From Nonomuraea jiangxiensis (GTDB taxonomy: Bacteria; Actinomycetota; Actinomycetes; Streptosporangiales; Streptosporangiaceae), in contig NZ_FNDJ01000001.1 in the NCBI RefSeq assembly GCF_900099965.1, positions 171,766 to 235,765 on the forward strand: a stretch of DNA of 64,000 nt, in the 5' to 3' direction. Shown here piece after piece: positions 37,124-45,176 of the stretch (positions are counted from its first letter, which is position 1; each line of letters opens with the position of its first letter). Under the pieces are notes generated by a model, which did not search any database, was not told where the DNA came from, and was given only the letters and a program-made list of their open reading frames with translations. Position numbers and translations under genes: made by a program.

Positions 37124-38083
37124 TCACCCCGGTGACAGTGCGCCGGCTGAGCCGTGACCGACGCCCGAGGTGACGTCTTGCGCGACCCCGCCCGAAGCGA
37201 GCCCGTCCGAAGTGACCCCACCCGAAGTGACGCCGTCCGAAGGGACGCCGTCCGAGGCGGCCCCGCCCGAAGGCCGCAGGCGCCGCTCGCCGGTGTAGAC
37301 GTTCATCGAGTCCCCGCGCAGGAACCCGATGAGCGTCAGCCCTTCCTCCGCGGCCAGCTCGACCGCGAGCGAGGACGGAGCCGAGACCGCGGTGAGCACC
37401 GGGACCCCGCCCATCACCGCCTTCTGCACCAGCTCGAACGACGCCCGCCCGGACACCATCAGCACGGTGCCGCGCAGCGGGAGCCGCCCGTTCCTGAGCG
37501 CCCAGCCGAGCAGCTTGTCCACGGCGTTGTGGCGGCCGACGTCCTCACGCACGCACAGCGGCTCGCCCTCGGCCGTGAACAGACCGGCGGCGTGCAGGCC
37601 CCCGGTCCGGTCGAAGACCCGCTGGGCCGCCCGGAGGCGGCCCGGCAGCAGCGCGACGGTCGACTGTGCCAGCTCGACCGGATCGTCCCCCGCGCTCCAG
37701 CGGGCCACGGTGCGTACCGCCTCCAGCGACGCCTTGCCACAGACTCCGCAGGAGGACGTGGTGTAGAAGTTGCGCGGTTCGGGCGCCGGGATCCCCGGCG
37801 CGAGGCGGACGTCGAGCACGTTGTAGGTGTTCTCGCCGTCCACCGTCGCGCCCGCGCAGTAGCGGATGGTGGCGATGTCGTCGGCCGAGCCCACGGCCCC
37901 CTCGCTGACCAGGAACCCGGCGGCCAGGTCGAAGTCGTCGCCGGGGGTGCGCATGGTGACCGTCAACGGGGTTCCGTTGAGCCGGATCTCCAGCGGTTCC
38001 TCGGCGGCCAGCGAGTCGATCCCGCGCGTACGTACGGTGTCCTTGACGCGTAGGATGCGCCGCTTGACAGCGACCCTGGACAT
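37124..38083 (-). CDS. fdhD: Formate dehydrogenase accessory sulfurtransferase
   Basis: The 319-aa protein matures the molybdenum cofactor of formate dehydrogenase by sulfur transfer. The core (residues 1-270) has the conserved [10 protein letters not shown] loop with the sulfur-relay cysteines and [13 protein letters not shown]. The last 50 residues are an Asp/Gly/Val/Ser-rich low-complexity tail, encoded by 15-bp DNA repeats and not part of the family. It lies directly downstream of the formate dehydrogenase gene on the same strand, six bases apart. Confidence 0.93.
   Translation of the reverse strand: MSRVAVKRRILRVKDTVRTRGIDSLAAEEPLEIRLNGTPLTVTMRTPGDDFDLAAGFLVSEGAVGSADDIATIRYCAGATVDGENTYNVLDVRLAPGIPAPEPRNFYTTSSCGVCGKASLEAVRTVARWSAGDDPVELAQSTVALLPGRLRAAQRVFDRTGGLHAAGLFTAEGEPLCVREDVGRHNAVDKLLGWALRNGRLPLRGTVLMVSGRASFELVQKAVMGGVPVLTAVSAPSSLAVELAAEEGLTLIGFLRGDSMNVYTGERRLRPSGGAASDGVPSDGVTSGGVTSDGLASGGVAQDVTSGVGHGSAGALSPG
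37193..37267. repeat. 15-bp tandem repeat inside the end of fdhD
   Basis: Five 15-bp units of the type CGAAGTGACGCCGTC follow each other (37193, 37208, 37223, 37238, 37253). The length keeps the frame and yields a pentapeptide repeat of the type SDGVT. Confidence 0.85.
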
Positions 38084-38089
38084 GAACGC

Positions 38090-39808
38090 TCACCTACCCC
38101 GATTGGCTTGACGATCTTGTAGTCCTGAACGGGCGGGGTCAGGTTGCGCCCGGCCCCGCCTGGGTGCTCCCTCGGTCCGCGGACCGCCGTCCCAGACGGT
38201 GACGGGCCGTGCGAGCAGCGCGTCGGCCGAACCGCGCCGCGCGCCGACCCGCCGCGGCGGGTGTTCCCCGTCAGGCGGGCCGACCGGCGGAGGGCGGCGC
38301 AGCACCGCGAACGGCGCCGGCGCGCCCCGCTCGACCGGGTCGCACTCCCAGAGCCGCCCGTGCAGAAAGGACGGTTCGAGGGAGTCCTCCGACGGGCACG
38401 GCCACTGGATGCCGTCCAAGTCGGCCAGCCGCTGGTAGGTCATGCCCTGGTGCTGGGGGGATACGGCGCGTAACTCGTTCCAGACCTCCTCCGCGTCGTC
38501 GTAGTGCCAGTCGTGCCCCAGCCTGCGGGCGATCTCGCACATGATCCAGATGTCGTCGCGGGCCTCGTCCGGCGGGTCCACGGCCTTGCGGACCCGCTGC
38601 ACGCGGCGCTCGCTGTTGGTGAAGGTGCCCTCGGTCTCACACCATGCCGCGCTCGCGGGCAGCACGACGTCGGCCAACTGGGCGGTCTTGGTACGGAAGA
38701 CGTCCTGCACGACCAGGTGGTCGAGCATGGACAGGCGCTTGACGCAGGCCAGGGAGTCGGCCTCGGACTGTACGGGGTTCTCGCCGATCAGATAGCAGGT
38801 GGTCACCTCTCCCTCGGCCATGGCCGTCAGCATCCCGGTGAGGTCGAGTCCGTATCTCGGCTGGATCGCCCGGCCCCAGGCACCCTCGAACCGCTCCCGG
38901 ACGGCGGGGTCGAGGATGTCCTGGAAACCGGGCAGCCGGTTGGGGACGGCGCCCATGTCGCCGCCCCCCTGCGCGTTGTTCTGGCCGAGCAGCGGCGACA
39001 GGCCCGAGCCGTAACGGCCGACGTGGCCGGTCAGCAGGGCCAGGTTGATCAGCGCCCGGACGTTGTCGGTGGCGTCGTGGGATTCGGTGGCGCCCAGCGT
39101 CCAGCAGAGCTGGGCCCGGTCGGCGCGGGCGTAGGCGTGCGCCAGCTCGCGGACGGCCGCCGCCGGCACACCGGTGACCTGCTCGGCCGCCGCGAGCGTC
39201 CAGGGCTCGACCGACTCCCTGAACTCCTCGAAGCCGGTCGTGGCCCGCTCGATGAACGCCTCGTCGTGCAGGCCCGCGTGGATGATCTCGCGGGCCACGG
39301 CGTGCGCGAGCGGGACGTCGGTGCCCACGTTGGGTCCCAGCCAGCGCTCGGCCCACTGGGCCGTCCCGGTCCTGCAGGGGTCCACCGCGAACATCCGGGC
39401 GCCGTTCTTGATGCCCTTCAGGACGTGCTGGAAGAAGATGGGGTGGGCGTTCCGCGCGGCGGAGCCCCACATGACTATGACATCGGTGTCCTCGACCTCC
39501 TGGTAGGAGGAGGTGCCCCCGCCGCTGCCGAACACGGCCGCGAGCCCTGCCACGCTGGGGGCGTGGCAGGTGCGGTGGCAGGAGTCCACGTTGTTGGTGC
39601 CGATCACCACCCGGGCGAACTTCTGCCCGAGATAGTTCATCTCATTGGTGGACCGGGCGCACGACAGCATGGCGAAGCTGTTCGGCCCATGCCTGCCGAC
39701 GTTGCGGCGGAAACCCTCCGCCGCCCGTTCCAGCGCCTGGTCCCAGGTTGCTCTGCGAAGTTCCCCGTTCACTCGCACCAATGGATGGGTCAGGCGATCG
39801 CAGCTCAT
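38090..39808 (-). CDS. Formate dehydrogenase catalytic subunit, short form
   Basis: The 572-aa protein is a molybdopterin (bis-MGD) oxidoreductase that should oxidise formate to CO2. The catalytic Cys-His pair is in RTCHAPSVAGLA, within the NNVDSCH context typical of formate dehydrogenases. Two parts are missing: the N-terminal Fe4S4 domain (the protein begins at the point that normally follows it) and a recognisable C-terminal MopB domain (after WECDPVERG the last 90 residues are Pro/Arg-rich). GGGAGG stands 4 bases before the ATG. No beta or diaphorase subunit is nearby. It may be a minimal form or a decayed one. Confidence 0.8.
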   Translation of the reverse strand: MSCDRLTHPLVRVNGELRRATWDQALERAAEGFRRNVGRHGPNSFAMLSCARSTNEMNYLGQKFARVVIGTNNVDSCHRTCHAPSVAGLAAVFGSGGGTSSYQEVEDTDVIVMWGSAARNAHPIFFQHVLKGIKNGARMFAVDPCRTGTAQWAERWLGPNVGTDVPLAHAVAREIIHAGLHDEAFIERATTGFEEFRESVEPWTLAAAEQVTGVPAAAVRELAHAYARADRAQLCWTLGATESHDATDNVRALINLALLTGHVGRYGSGLSPLLGQNNAQGGGDMGAVPNRLPGFQDILDPAVRERFEGAWGRAIQPRYGLDLTGMLTAMAEGEVTTCYLIGENPVQSEADSLACVKRLSMLDHLVVQDVFRTKTAQLADVVLPASAAWCETEGTFTNSERRVQRVRKAVDPPDEARDDIWIMCEIARRLGHDWHYDDAEEVWNELRAVSPQHQGMTYQRLADLDGIQWPCPSEDSLEPSFLHGRLWECDPVERGAPAPFAVLRRPPPVGPPDGEHPPRRVGARRGSADALLARPVTVWDGGPRTEGAPRRGRAQPDPARSGLQDRQANRGR

Positions 39809-39823
39809 GAACCCTCCCATTCT

Positions 39824-39843
39824 GCATACGATGTACGGTATGC
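39824..39843. promoter_or_regulatory. Oxalate-island palindrome, formate dehydrogenase site
   Basis: GCATAC (39824-39829) and GTATGC (39838-39843) form an inverted repeat around GATGTACG. The right part GTAC-G-GTATG fits the ATAC-N-GTAT pattern with one mismatch. It lies 16 bp before the formate dehydrogenase start. Confidence 0.55.
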
Positions 39844-39847
39844 CCAG

Positions 39848-40825
39848 CTAGACCGCGCGGACAAGATTCTCGTTCAGCAGGTCGCTCACCGCGTGGATCG
39901 CGCGCAGCGTGGGGACCTCGGCTTCGGTCAAGTCGGCCAGCTCGACGACCGCCGCCAGCAGCACGTCGAGCTCCAAGGGTTTGCCTTTCTCCAGGTCCTG
40001 GAGGGTCGATGTCTTGTGCTCGCCCGCCTTCTCGGCGCCACGCAAGCGGCGCTCGATCGAGATGCCGGGATCGCAGCCCACTCTGTTGGCCACGTCCACG
40101 GTCTCGCGCATCATGGCCACGACCAGCTCCCTGGCGCCGTCGTGGCGGCAGATGCCGGCCATGGTCGCCCTGGCGAGGGCGCTGATCGGGTTGAAGGCGA
40201 TGTTGCCCATTAGTTTGATCCAGACGTCGCGTCGCAGATCACGCTCCACCGGACACTTCAGCCCGCCTTCGATGGCGGCCTGGCTGAAGTCGGAGCAACG
40301 CTCGGTCAGCGTGCCGTCCGGCTCGCCGATGGAGAAGCGCGTACCCTCCAGGTGCCGGATCACGCCCGGCTCCTCGATCTCGGTGGCGGCGTAGACGACG
40401 CATCCGATCGCCCGGTGCAGGGGCAGCGCGGCGGTGACCGCGCCGCCCGGATCGACGCTTTCGATGCGGTAGCCCTCGTAGGGGCCCTTGAGCCCGTGGA
40501 AATACCACCACGGGATGCCGTTCTGCGCGGCGATGATGGTGGTGGTCTCGTGCAGGAGCGGCTTGATCATGGGGCCCGCGGAGGCGTAACTGTTCGCCTT
40601 GAGGCCCAGGAAGATGTGGTCCACCGGACCGACCTGGGTTGGGTCGTCGGTGGCATGGGGGTGGGCGACGAAGTCGCCCCTGGGGGTGAGCACCCGCACA
40701 CCGGCACTACGGATCGCCTGCAGGTGCGCGCCTCTCGCGATGAGGTGCACCTCGACTCCCGCCCGGTGGAGGGCGGCACCCACGTATGCGCCGATGGCGC
40801 CGGCGCCAAGAACAGCGACCTTCAT
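39848..40825 (-). CDS. PanE/ApbA-family reductase, candidate oxalyl-CoA reductase
   Basis: The 325-aa protein has the PanE N-terminal Rossmann motif MKVAVLGAGAIGAYVG and the C-terminal helical domain with the substrate Lys/Asn segment WIKLMGNIAFNPISALA. The annotation by family is ketopantoate reductase. In Methylobacterium extorquens a PanE-type protein (PanE2) was shown to reduce oxalyl-CoA to glyoxylate. Its position among oxalate genes makes that role more likely here. ACGGAG precedes the ATG. The gene is divergent from moeA. Confidence 0.8.
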   Translation of the reverse strand: MKVAVLGAGAIGAYVGAALHRAGVEVHLIARGAHLQAIRSAGVRVLTPRGDFVAHPHATDDPTQVGPVDHIFLGLKANSYASAGPMIKPLLHETTTIIAAQNGIPWWYFHGLKGPYEGYRIESVDPGGAVTAALPLHRAIGCVVYAATEIEEPGVIRHLEGTRFSIGEPDGTLTERCSDFSQAAIEGGLKCPVERDLRRDVWIKLMGNIAFNPISALARATMAGICRHDGARELVVAMMRETVDVANRVGCDPGISIERRLRGAEKAGEHKTSTLQDLEKGKPLELDVLLAAVVELADLTEAEVPTLRAIHAVSDLLNENLVRAV

Positions 40826-40880
40826 GCTGCGCTCCGTTCTCGCGTCGGATTTCTTCACGCACGGGGCCCCGTGACATGCG

Positions 40881-40964
40881 ATGGGCCGCTGTAGGCGGCC
40901 CACCGTAGGTGCGGATATCCGCTACCTGCAGTGGCCCGCTGAATGCGGCCCACTGTGCATTCGG
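40881..40964. repeat. Two hairpin-forming direct repeats, period 50 bp
   Basis: The 34-bp unit beginning ATGGGCCGCTGTAGGCGGCC (40881-40914) recurs at 40931-40964 with 25 of 34 bases kept. Each can fold into a GGCCGC/GCGGCC hairpin. They fill the divergent gap between panE and moeA. Confidence 0.65.
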
Positions 40965-40976
40965 TATACAGTATGG
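40964..40976. promoter_or_regulatory. Oxalate-island palindrome, moeA site
   Basis: GTATAC-A-GTATGG has the ATAC-N-GTAT core of the island operator. It lies 27 bp before the moeA start in the divergent panE/moeA gap. Confidence 0.65.
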
Positions 40977-41002
40977 AAAAAGTCGGGTCAAGGAGCATGC
41001 CT

Positions 41003-42181
41003 GTGACCGTTCTGCGGCATGAACTACGGGTGGAAGCGATGTCATGGGGCCCGGCCCGGGCTCTCGCGACCGGTTCGGCCCGACTGCCCTCGCCGGTTCC
41101 CGTGCCCCTCTCCGACGCCCTCGGCTGCCGGTTGGCGGCCCCGCTCGTGGCGCTGGTCGCCGTGCCCGGGGCGGACGTCGCGGCGATGGACGGCTACGCG
41201 GTGGCGGGCTCGGGCCCGTGGCGGGTGGCCGGCCGCGTCCTGGCGGGAGGAGTGCCGTACGACGGCGAGTTGTGCCCGGGGGAGGCGGTGGAGATCGCCA
41301 CCGGTGCCCCGACTCCGGTGGGGGCCGAGTCGGTGCTGCCCTACGAGCAGGCTCAGGCGGCCCCGTCGTGGGTGGACGGGGCGGCGGAGCCCGGGCGGCA
41401 CATCCGCCGCCGGGGCGAGGACATCGCCGAGGGCGCCGTCGTGCTCGGAACGGGCACGGTGCTGACCCCGGCGGCCCTCGGGCTGGCCGCCGCCCTGGGC
41501 CACGACACGCTCGTGGTGCGGCCGAAGCCCCGCGTGACCGTCCTGGTCACCGGGGACGAGGTCGTGCACGAGGGCCTGCCGGGGCCGGGCCGGGTGCGCG
41601 ACGCCATCGGCCCGTTCCTGCCGGGCCTGGTGGAGTGGGCCGGGGGCCGGGTCGCGGAGACGGTCAGGCTGCCCGACGGCCAGCGGCCGCTCCGCGCCCG
41701 CCTCGCGGGCCCGTCCGCCGACGTCGTCGTGGTGTGCGGGGCCTCGTCCATAGGTCCGGCCGATCACCTGCGGAAGGTGCTCGGGGATCTCGGGGCCGAC
41801 GTGATCGTGGACGGCGTGGCCGTGCGGCCTGGTCACCCGCAACTGCTCGCCCGGCTGCCGGGCGGCCCGCTGGTCGTGGGCCTGCCGGGAAACCCGTTCG
41901 CGGCGCTCGCCGCCGCGGTCACGCTGCTCGCGCCCGTCCTGCGGGGGCTGGCGGGGATGCCGGCCCGCACCGAGACCAGCGCGCTGGCCGGTGAGGTCCG
42001 GGCGCATCCGCGTGACACCCGTCTCGTGCCCGTACGGCGGTCCGCGCGGGGCGCCGTCCCCGTGGGGCACGATCGGCCGGGCTCGTTGTGGGGAGTGGCG
42101 CTGGCCGACGCCCTGGCGGTCGTCCCACCGGGATGGGCCGGTGAGCAGGTCGAGCTGATCGAGTTGCCCCCAGGGGGCTAG
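41003..42181 (+). CDS. moeA: Molybdopterin molybdotransferase MoeA
   Basis: The 392-aa protein inserts molybdenum into molybdopterin-adenylate. MoeA hallmarks are VPGADVAAMDGYAV near residue 60, EIATGAPTP, and VLVTGDEVV followed by the MoCF-binding segment and GLPGNPFAAL. The GTG at 41003 has AAGGAG 7 bases upstream; an ATG at 40997 sits too close to it. It probably supplies cofactor for the neighbouring formate dehydrogenase and may be a second, dedicated copy. Confidence 0.9.
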   Translation: MTVLRHELRVEAMSWGPARALATGSARLPSPVPVPLSDALGCRLAAPLVALVAVPGADVAAMDGYAVAGSGPWRVAGRVLAGGVPYDGELCPGEAVEIATGAPTPVGAESVLPYEQAQAAPSWVDGAAEPGRHIRRRGEDIAEGAVVLGTGTVLTPAALGLAAALGHDTLVVRPKPRVTVLVTGDEVVHEGLPGPGRVRDAIGPFLPGLVEWAGGRVAETVRLPDGQRPLRARLAGPSADVVVVCGASSIGPADHLRKVLGDLGADVIVDGVAVRPGHPQLLARLPGGPLVVGLPGNPFAALAAAVTLLAPVLRGLAGMPARTETSALAGEVRAHPRDTRLVPVRRSARGAVPVGHDRPGSLWGVALADALAVVPPGWAGEQVELIELPPGG

Positions 42182-42214
42182 ACAGTCCGTTCAGGAGGGA
42201 GTAAGCATTGCGTT

Positions 42215-42232
42215 CATACGGTATGCAGTATG
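42215..42232. promoter_or_regulatory. Oxalate-island palindrome, decarboxylase operon site
   Basis: The perfect palindrome CATAC-G-GTATG (42215-42225) overlaps a second, near copy TATGC-A-GTATG (42222-42232). They lie about 35 bp before the decarboxylase gene that leads a long operon. Confidence 0.75.
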
Positions 42233-42266
42233 CGGAAGACACCGAGCTTCGCCGGGAAAGGGTGGC

Positions 42267-43940
42267 ATGATGTCGGAAACGATCTCTGGCGGTCATCTCG
42301 TAGCCAAGGCTCTCAAGGCCGAGGGCGTGGACGTGATCTACACGCTCTGCGGTGGCCACATCATCGATATTTACGACGGCTGCGTCGATGAGGGCATCGA
42401 GGTCATCGACGTACGTCATGAGCAGGTGGCCGCGCACGCCGCGGACGGCTACGCGCGCATCACCGGTAAGCCGGGCTGCGCGGTGGTCACGGCGGGACCG
42501 GGCACGACCGACGCGGTCACGGGCGTGGCAAACGCCTTCCGCGCGGAGAGCCCCATGTTGCTCATCGGTGGCCAGGGAGCCCTGAGCCAGCACAAGATGG
42601 GTTCGCTGCAGGACCTGCCGCACGTGGACATGATGACTCCGATCACCAAGTTCGCCGCCACGGTGCCGAGCACCGAGCGGGTGGCGGACATCGTGTCGAT
42701 GGCCTTCAGGGAGTGCTACCACGGCGCGCCCGGGCCGTCGTTCCTGGAGATCCCGCGTGACGTGCTCGACGCCAAGGTGCCGCTGGAGAAGGCCCGCATC
42801 CCCGAGCCGGGGCGCTACCGGGCCTCCACTCGCCAGCAGGGCGACCCCGCGGCGATCGAGCGGCTGGCGGACCTGCTGGCGCACTCGGAGAAGCCGTGCA
42901 TCCTGCTCGGCAGCCAGGTGTGGACGTGCCGGGCCACCGACGCGGCCATCGACTTCGTCCGCGCGCTGAACGTGCCCGCGTACATGAACGGCTCGGGCCG
43001 CGGCACCCTCCCGCCGGGTGACCCGCACCACTTCCAGCTCAGCCGCCGGTACGCCTTCACCGAGGCCGACCTGATCATCATCGTCGGCACCCCGTTCGAC
43101 TTCCGGATGGGCTACGGCAAGCGCCTGTCGCCTGGCGCCACGGTGGTGCAGATCGACCTCGACTACCGCACCGTCGGCAAGAACCGGGACATCGACCTCG
43201 GGATCGTCGGCGACGCCGGCCTCATCCTGGCGGCGGCGGCCCAGGCGGCCAGCGGCCGGGTCGGGGACGTGGTGGGCAAGCGCAAGGCCTGGCTGGACGA
43301 GCTGCGCGCGGTGGAGACCCAGGCGTACGAGAAGCGCCTGCCCCGCCAGCACTCCGACGCCCAGCCCATCGACCCCTACCGGCTGGTCCACGAGATCAAC
43401 GAGTTCCTCACCGAGGACACGATCTACATCGGCGACGGCGGCGACATCGTCACCTTCTCCGGCCAGGTCGTGCAGCCCAAGTCGCCCGGCCACTGGATGG
43501 ACCCGGGACCGCTGGGCACGCTGGGCGTCGGCATGGCCTTCGCGATGGCGGCCAAGCAGGCCAGGCGCGACAAGGAGGTGCTGTGCCTGTTCGGTGACGG
43601 CGCCTTCAGCCTGACCGGCTGGGACTTCGAGACCATGGTCCGCTTCGACCTGCCGTTCATCGGGGTCATCGGCAACAACTCCTCGATGAACCAGATCAGG
43701 TACGGCCAGGCCGCCAAGTACGGCGAGGACCGTGGCCGGGTGGGCAACACCCTCGGCGACATCCGTTACGGCGAGTTCGCCAAGCTGCTCGGCGGCTACG
43801 GCGAGGAGGTGCGCGACCCGGCCGACATCCGTCCCGCCCTGGAGCGGGCCCGCGAGTCGGGCAAGCCTTCGCTGATCAACGTATGGGTCGACCCCGAGGT
43901 CTACGCCCCCGGAACCATGAACCAGACCATGTACAAGTAG
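42267..43940 (+). CDS. TPP-dependent lyase, probable oxalyl-CoA decarboxylase
   Basis: The 557-aa enzyme has the three-domain thiamine-diphosphate fold of acetolactate synthase relatives. Catalytic Glu is in VRHEQVAAHAADGYA near residue 52, and the TPP/Mg motif is GDGAFSLTGWDFETM with NNSSMNQ. Gene order (decarboxylase 12 bp before frc) indicates conversion of oxalyl-CoA to formyl-CoA and CO2. Yet the N-terminal region is more like the ILVBL/2-hydroxyacyl-CoA lyase group than canonical Oxc, which has YGVVGIP in the first strand. So it may be a diverged or independently recruited decarboxylase. Confidence 0.75.
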   Translation: MMSETISGGHLVAKALKAEGVDVIYTLCGGHIIDIYDGCVDEGIEVIDVRHEQVAAHAADGYARITGKPGCAVVTAGPGTTDAVTGVANAFRAESPMLLIGGQGALSQHKMGSLQDLPHVDMMTPITKFAATVPSTERVADIVSMAFRECYHGAPGPSFLEIPRDVLDAKVPLEKARIPEPGRYRASTRQQGDPAAIERLADLLAHSEKPCILLGSQVWTCRATDAAIDFVRALNVPAYMNGSGRGTLPPGDPHHFQLSRRYAFTEADLIIIVGTPFDFRMGYGKRLSPGATVVQIDLDYRTVGKNRDIDLGIVGDAGLILAAAAQAASGRVGDVVGKRKAWLDELRAVETQAYEKRLPRQHSDAQPIDPYRLVHEINEFLTEDTIYIGDGGDIVTFSGQVVQPKSPGHWMDPGPLGTLGVGMAFAMAAKQARRDKEVLCLFGDGAFSLTGWDFETMVRFDLPFIGVIGNNSSMNQIRYGQAAKYGEDRGRVGNTLGDIRYGEFAKLLGGYGEEVRDPADIRPALERARESGKPSLINVWVDPEVYAPGTMNQTMYK

Positions 43941-43952
43941 GGGAGTCACGCC

Positions 43953-45176
43953 ATGAAGGCTCTCGAAGGTGTCCGCGTCCTCGACATGACCCACGTCCAG
44001 TCCGGTCCGTCCGCCACCCAGCTGCTCGCCTGGCTGGGCGCCGACGTGATCAAGCTGGAGGCCCCGACCGGCGACATCACCCGGTCGCAGCTCCGCGACG
44101 TGCCCGACGTCGACAGCCTCTACTTCACGATGCTCAACTGCAACAAGCGCAGCATCACCCTCAACATGAAGAGCGACCGTGGCAAGGAGATCTTCACCGA
44201 GCTGGTGAAGAGCGCCGACATCATGGTGGAGAACTTCGGGCCGGGCGCCGTGGACCGCATGGGCTTCACCTGGGAACGCCTCCAGGAGCTCAACCCCCGC
44301 CTCATCTACGCCTCGATCAAGGGCTTCGGCACCGGCAAGTACGCCAAGTTCAAGGCGTACGAGGTGATCGCCCAGGCCATGGGCGGCTCGATGAGCACCA
44401 CGGGCTTCGAGGAGGGTCCGCCGCTCGCCACCGGGGCCCAGATCGGTGACTCGGGCACCGGCGTGCACGCGGTCGCCGGCATCCTGGCCGCCCTCTACCA
44501 GCGCGAGCAGTCCGGCCGCGGCCAGCGCGTACAGGTGGCCATGCAGCACGCCGTGCTGAACCTGTGCCGCGTCAAGCTGCGGGACCAGCAGCGGCTCGAG
44601 CACGGCCCGCTGCGCGAATATCCGAACAAGTCGTTCGGCGACGAGGTGCCCCGCTCCGGCAACGCCAGCGGCGGCGGCCAGCCGGGCTGGGCGGTGCGCT
44701 GCGCGCCCGGCGGCCCGAACGACTACATCTACGTGATCGTCCAGCCGGTGGGCTGGAAGCCGATCTCGTCCATCATCGGCCGCCCCGAGCTGGCCGACGA
44801 CCCCGAGTGGTCGACGCCCGAGGCGCGGCTGTCCAAGCTGGACAAGATGTTCCAGCTGATCGAGGAGTGGACGATCCGCCACGACAAGTGGACGGTGCTC
44901 GACCGGCTCAACGCCGAGAACATCCCCTGCGGGCCGATCCTGTCCACCAAGGAGCTGGTGGAGGACGAGAGCCTGCGCGAGGAGGGCATCGTCGTCGCGG
45001 TCGACCACCCCGAGCGCGGCGAGTTCGTCACCGTCGGCAGCCCGCTGCAGCTGTCGGACTCGCCGGTGGACGTCCGCACGCCACCCCTGCTCGGCGAGCA
45101 CAACCAGGAGATCTACGGCGAGCTCGGCGTCAGCGCGGACGAGCTGGCCGAGCTGAAGACGAACGGAGTCATCTAA
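43953..45176 (+). CDS. frc: Formyl-CoA:oxalate CoA-transferase
   Basis: The 407-aa class III CoA-transferase moves CoA from formyl-CoA to oxalate. Segment after segment matches Oxalobacter Frc (from memory): [52 protein letters not shown] and [11 protein letters not shown], the glycine loop. The catalytic aspartate is Asp166 in QIGDSGTG. It is a core gene of the island and ends next to the start of the CoA ligase. Confidence 0.95.
   Translation: MKALEGVRVLDMTHVQSGPSATQLLAWLGADVIKLEAPTGDITRSQLRDVPDVDSLYFTMLNCNKRSITLNMKSDRGKEIFTELVKSADIMVENFGPGAVDRMGFTWERLQELNPRLIYASIKGFGTGKYAKFKAYEVIAQAMGGSMSTTGFEEGPPLATGAQIGDSGTGVHAVAGILAALYQREQSGRGQRVQVAMQHAVLNLCRVKLRDQQRLEHGPLREYPNKSFGDEVPRSGNASGGGQPGWAVRCAPGGPNDYIYVIVQPVGWKPISSIIGRPELADDPEWSTPEARLSKLDKMFQLIEEWTIRHDKWTVLDRLNAENIPCGPILSTKELVEDESLREEGIVVAVDHPERGEFVTVGSPLQLSDSPVDVRTPPLLGEHNQEIYGELGVSADELAELKTNGVI

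Noticed and set aside
41919..45101. A 1060-codon minus-strand frame opposite oxc/frc
   Set aside because: It is low-complexity Val/His/Arg/Leu-rich, without domains, and lies opposite clear genes; typical GC-rich shadow.
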